The notes under the pieces were generated by a model. That model had not been told where the DNA came from. It saw nothing but the letters and a program-made list of their open reading frames with translations, and searched no databases. 14,843 bases of DNA from JAIKWW01 sp052169645. Lineage in GTDB: Bacteria > Bacillota > Clostridia > Peptostreptococcales > Anaerovoracaceae. Where the stretch lies: contig JBQNCA010000033.1 of assembly GCA_052169645.1 (NCBI GenBank), positions 1 through 14,843 on the forward strand, in the 5' to 3' direction. The translations under genes and the position numbers were made by a program. Within the stretch, counting starts at the first letter, position 1; each line of letters begins with the position of its first letter. Of this stretch, positions 14,542 through 14,843 are shown piece after piece.

Positions 14542-14747
14542 GAAAGCGCCTCCATTACGATATCGGCTTCAGTTTCATCATCAGATGTAATCTTTGCAAT
14601 TGCCACGCCTGCATGAACCATGACATAATCACCCGGTTCGAGACTTTCAATCAGCTCAGCCGAAACCTCTCTCTTTGCACCGGAAGCATCCACGATTGCA
14701 GTTCCCTCTTTAACCTTTACAACCTTTGCAGATAAGCCTACACACAT
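14538..14747 (-). CDS. hypC: Hydrogenase assembly chaperone HypC
   Basis: 69 residues. HypC begins with the essential Met-Cys (MCVGLSAKV), whose Cys2 binds the iron to be modified, and holds the conserved VMVHAGVAIAKI block near 43-54. The usual proline after the first glycine motif (MCxGxPxxV) is serine here, a tolerated variation as far as I know. Length is typical (70-90). It carries the Fe(CN)2CO unit from HypD to the target large subunit. A GAGGT ribosome-binding site precedes ATG 14747; it follows hypF by about 19 bases and overlaps hypD. Confidence 0.96.
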   Translation of the reverse strand: MCVGLSAKVVKVKEGTAIVDASGAKREVSAELIESLEPGDYVMVHAGVAIAKITSDDETEADIVMEALS

Positions 14748-14766
14748 TTTTTTACCTCACTTTCGT

Positions 14767-14843
14767 TTATTTGCTGTTAAGTCTGTACATGGCTGCAGCT
14801 GCCTGACCCAATGCTATACCTCCGTCATTTGCAGGTATCATAC
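14767..14843 (-). CDS. hypF: Hydrogenase maturation carbamoyltransferase HypF, C-terminal end
   Basis: Only the last 24 codons are in the window; the gene continues beyond the right edge. The visible residues, MIPANDGGIALGQAAAAMYR and LNSK, match the conserved HypF ending (PxNDGGIxLGQA). HypF makes carbamoyl-adenylate from carbamoyl phosphate and ATP and passes the carbamoyl group to HypE. Being directly upstream of hypC, it heads the part of the operon seen here. Confidence 0.9.
   Translation of the reverse strand, partial: MIPANDGGIALGQAAAAMYRLNSK

Overview
The window looks like a chromosomal piece of an AT-rich, anaerobic Gram-positive bacterium of the Clostridia. This is inferred from strong GGAGG ribosome-binding sites, several TTG starts, AT-rich spacers, a clostridial-type Feo operon and hydrogenase-type maturation genes. 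No rRNA, tRNA, intact insertion sequence or CRISPR array was seen.

Left part (1-4600): an AraC-family regulator on the minus strand diverges from a feoA-feoB-feoC-like ferrous iron uptake operon. The spacer between them carries a DtxR-like 19-bp dyad overlapping the best feo promoter. Behind feo lies a frameshifted gene for a small cysteine-rich 'KTR' protein, a type often carried by conjugative elements, so this segment may be the scar of a mobile element.

Middle (4500-9500): housekeeping genes secG and eno are on the minus strand. They are followed by a decayed C-terminal scrap of an O-acetylhomoserine sulfhydrylase-like gene, a membrane-anchored XRE regulator (minus) and a Na+/amino-acid (AGCS) symporter (plus). 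The symporter has a plausible promoter and a structured 5' leader. The symporter converges with the next operon onto one large nested hairpin (9397-9491) that can terminate both directions.

Right part (9493-14843, all minus, entering from the right edge): a tightly packed operon hypF(end)-hypC-hypD-hypE, then a TM1266-family small regulator, then two nitrogenase component-1-like subunits (D-like and K-like). HypF, E, C and D build the Fe(CN)2CO group of [NiFe] hydrogenases. Here the genes running straight on from them encode a nitrogenase-like heterodimer, not a hydrogenase subunit. ATGA overlaps join hypC/hypD and D-like/K-like, and no internal terminator was seen. This combination is the most interesting thing in the window: possibly a nitrogenase-like reductase or scaffold that works with, or is made with, a cyanide/CO-ligated iron centre or another redox metallocofactor. 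The K-like subunit also has an unusual 28-residue tandem repeat and lacks the expected third cluster cysteine. No NifH-like ATPase, hypA/hypB or hydrogenase structural gene is visible in the window.
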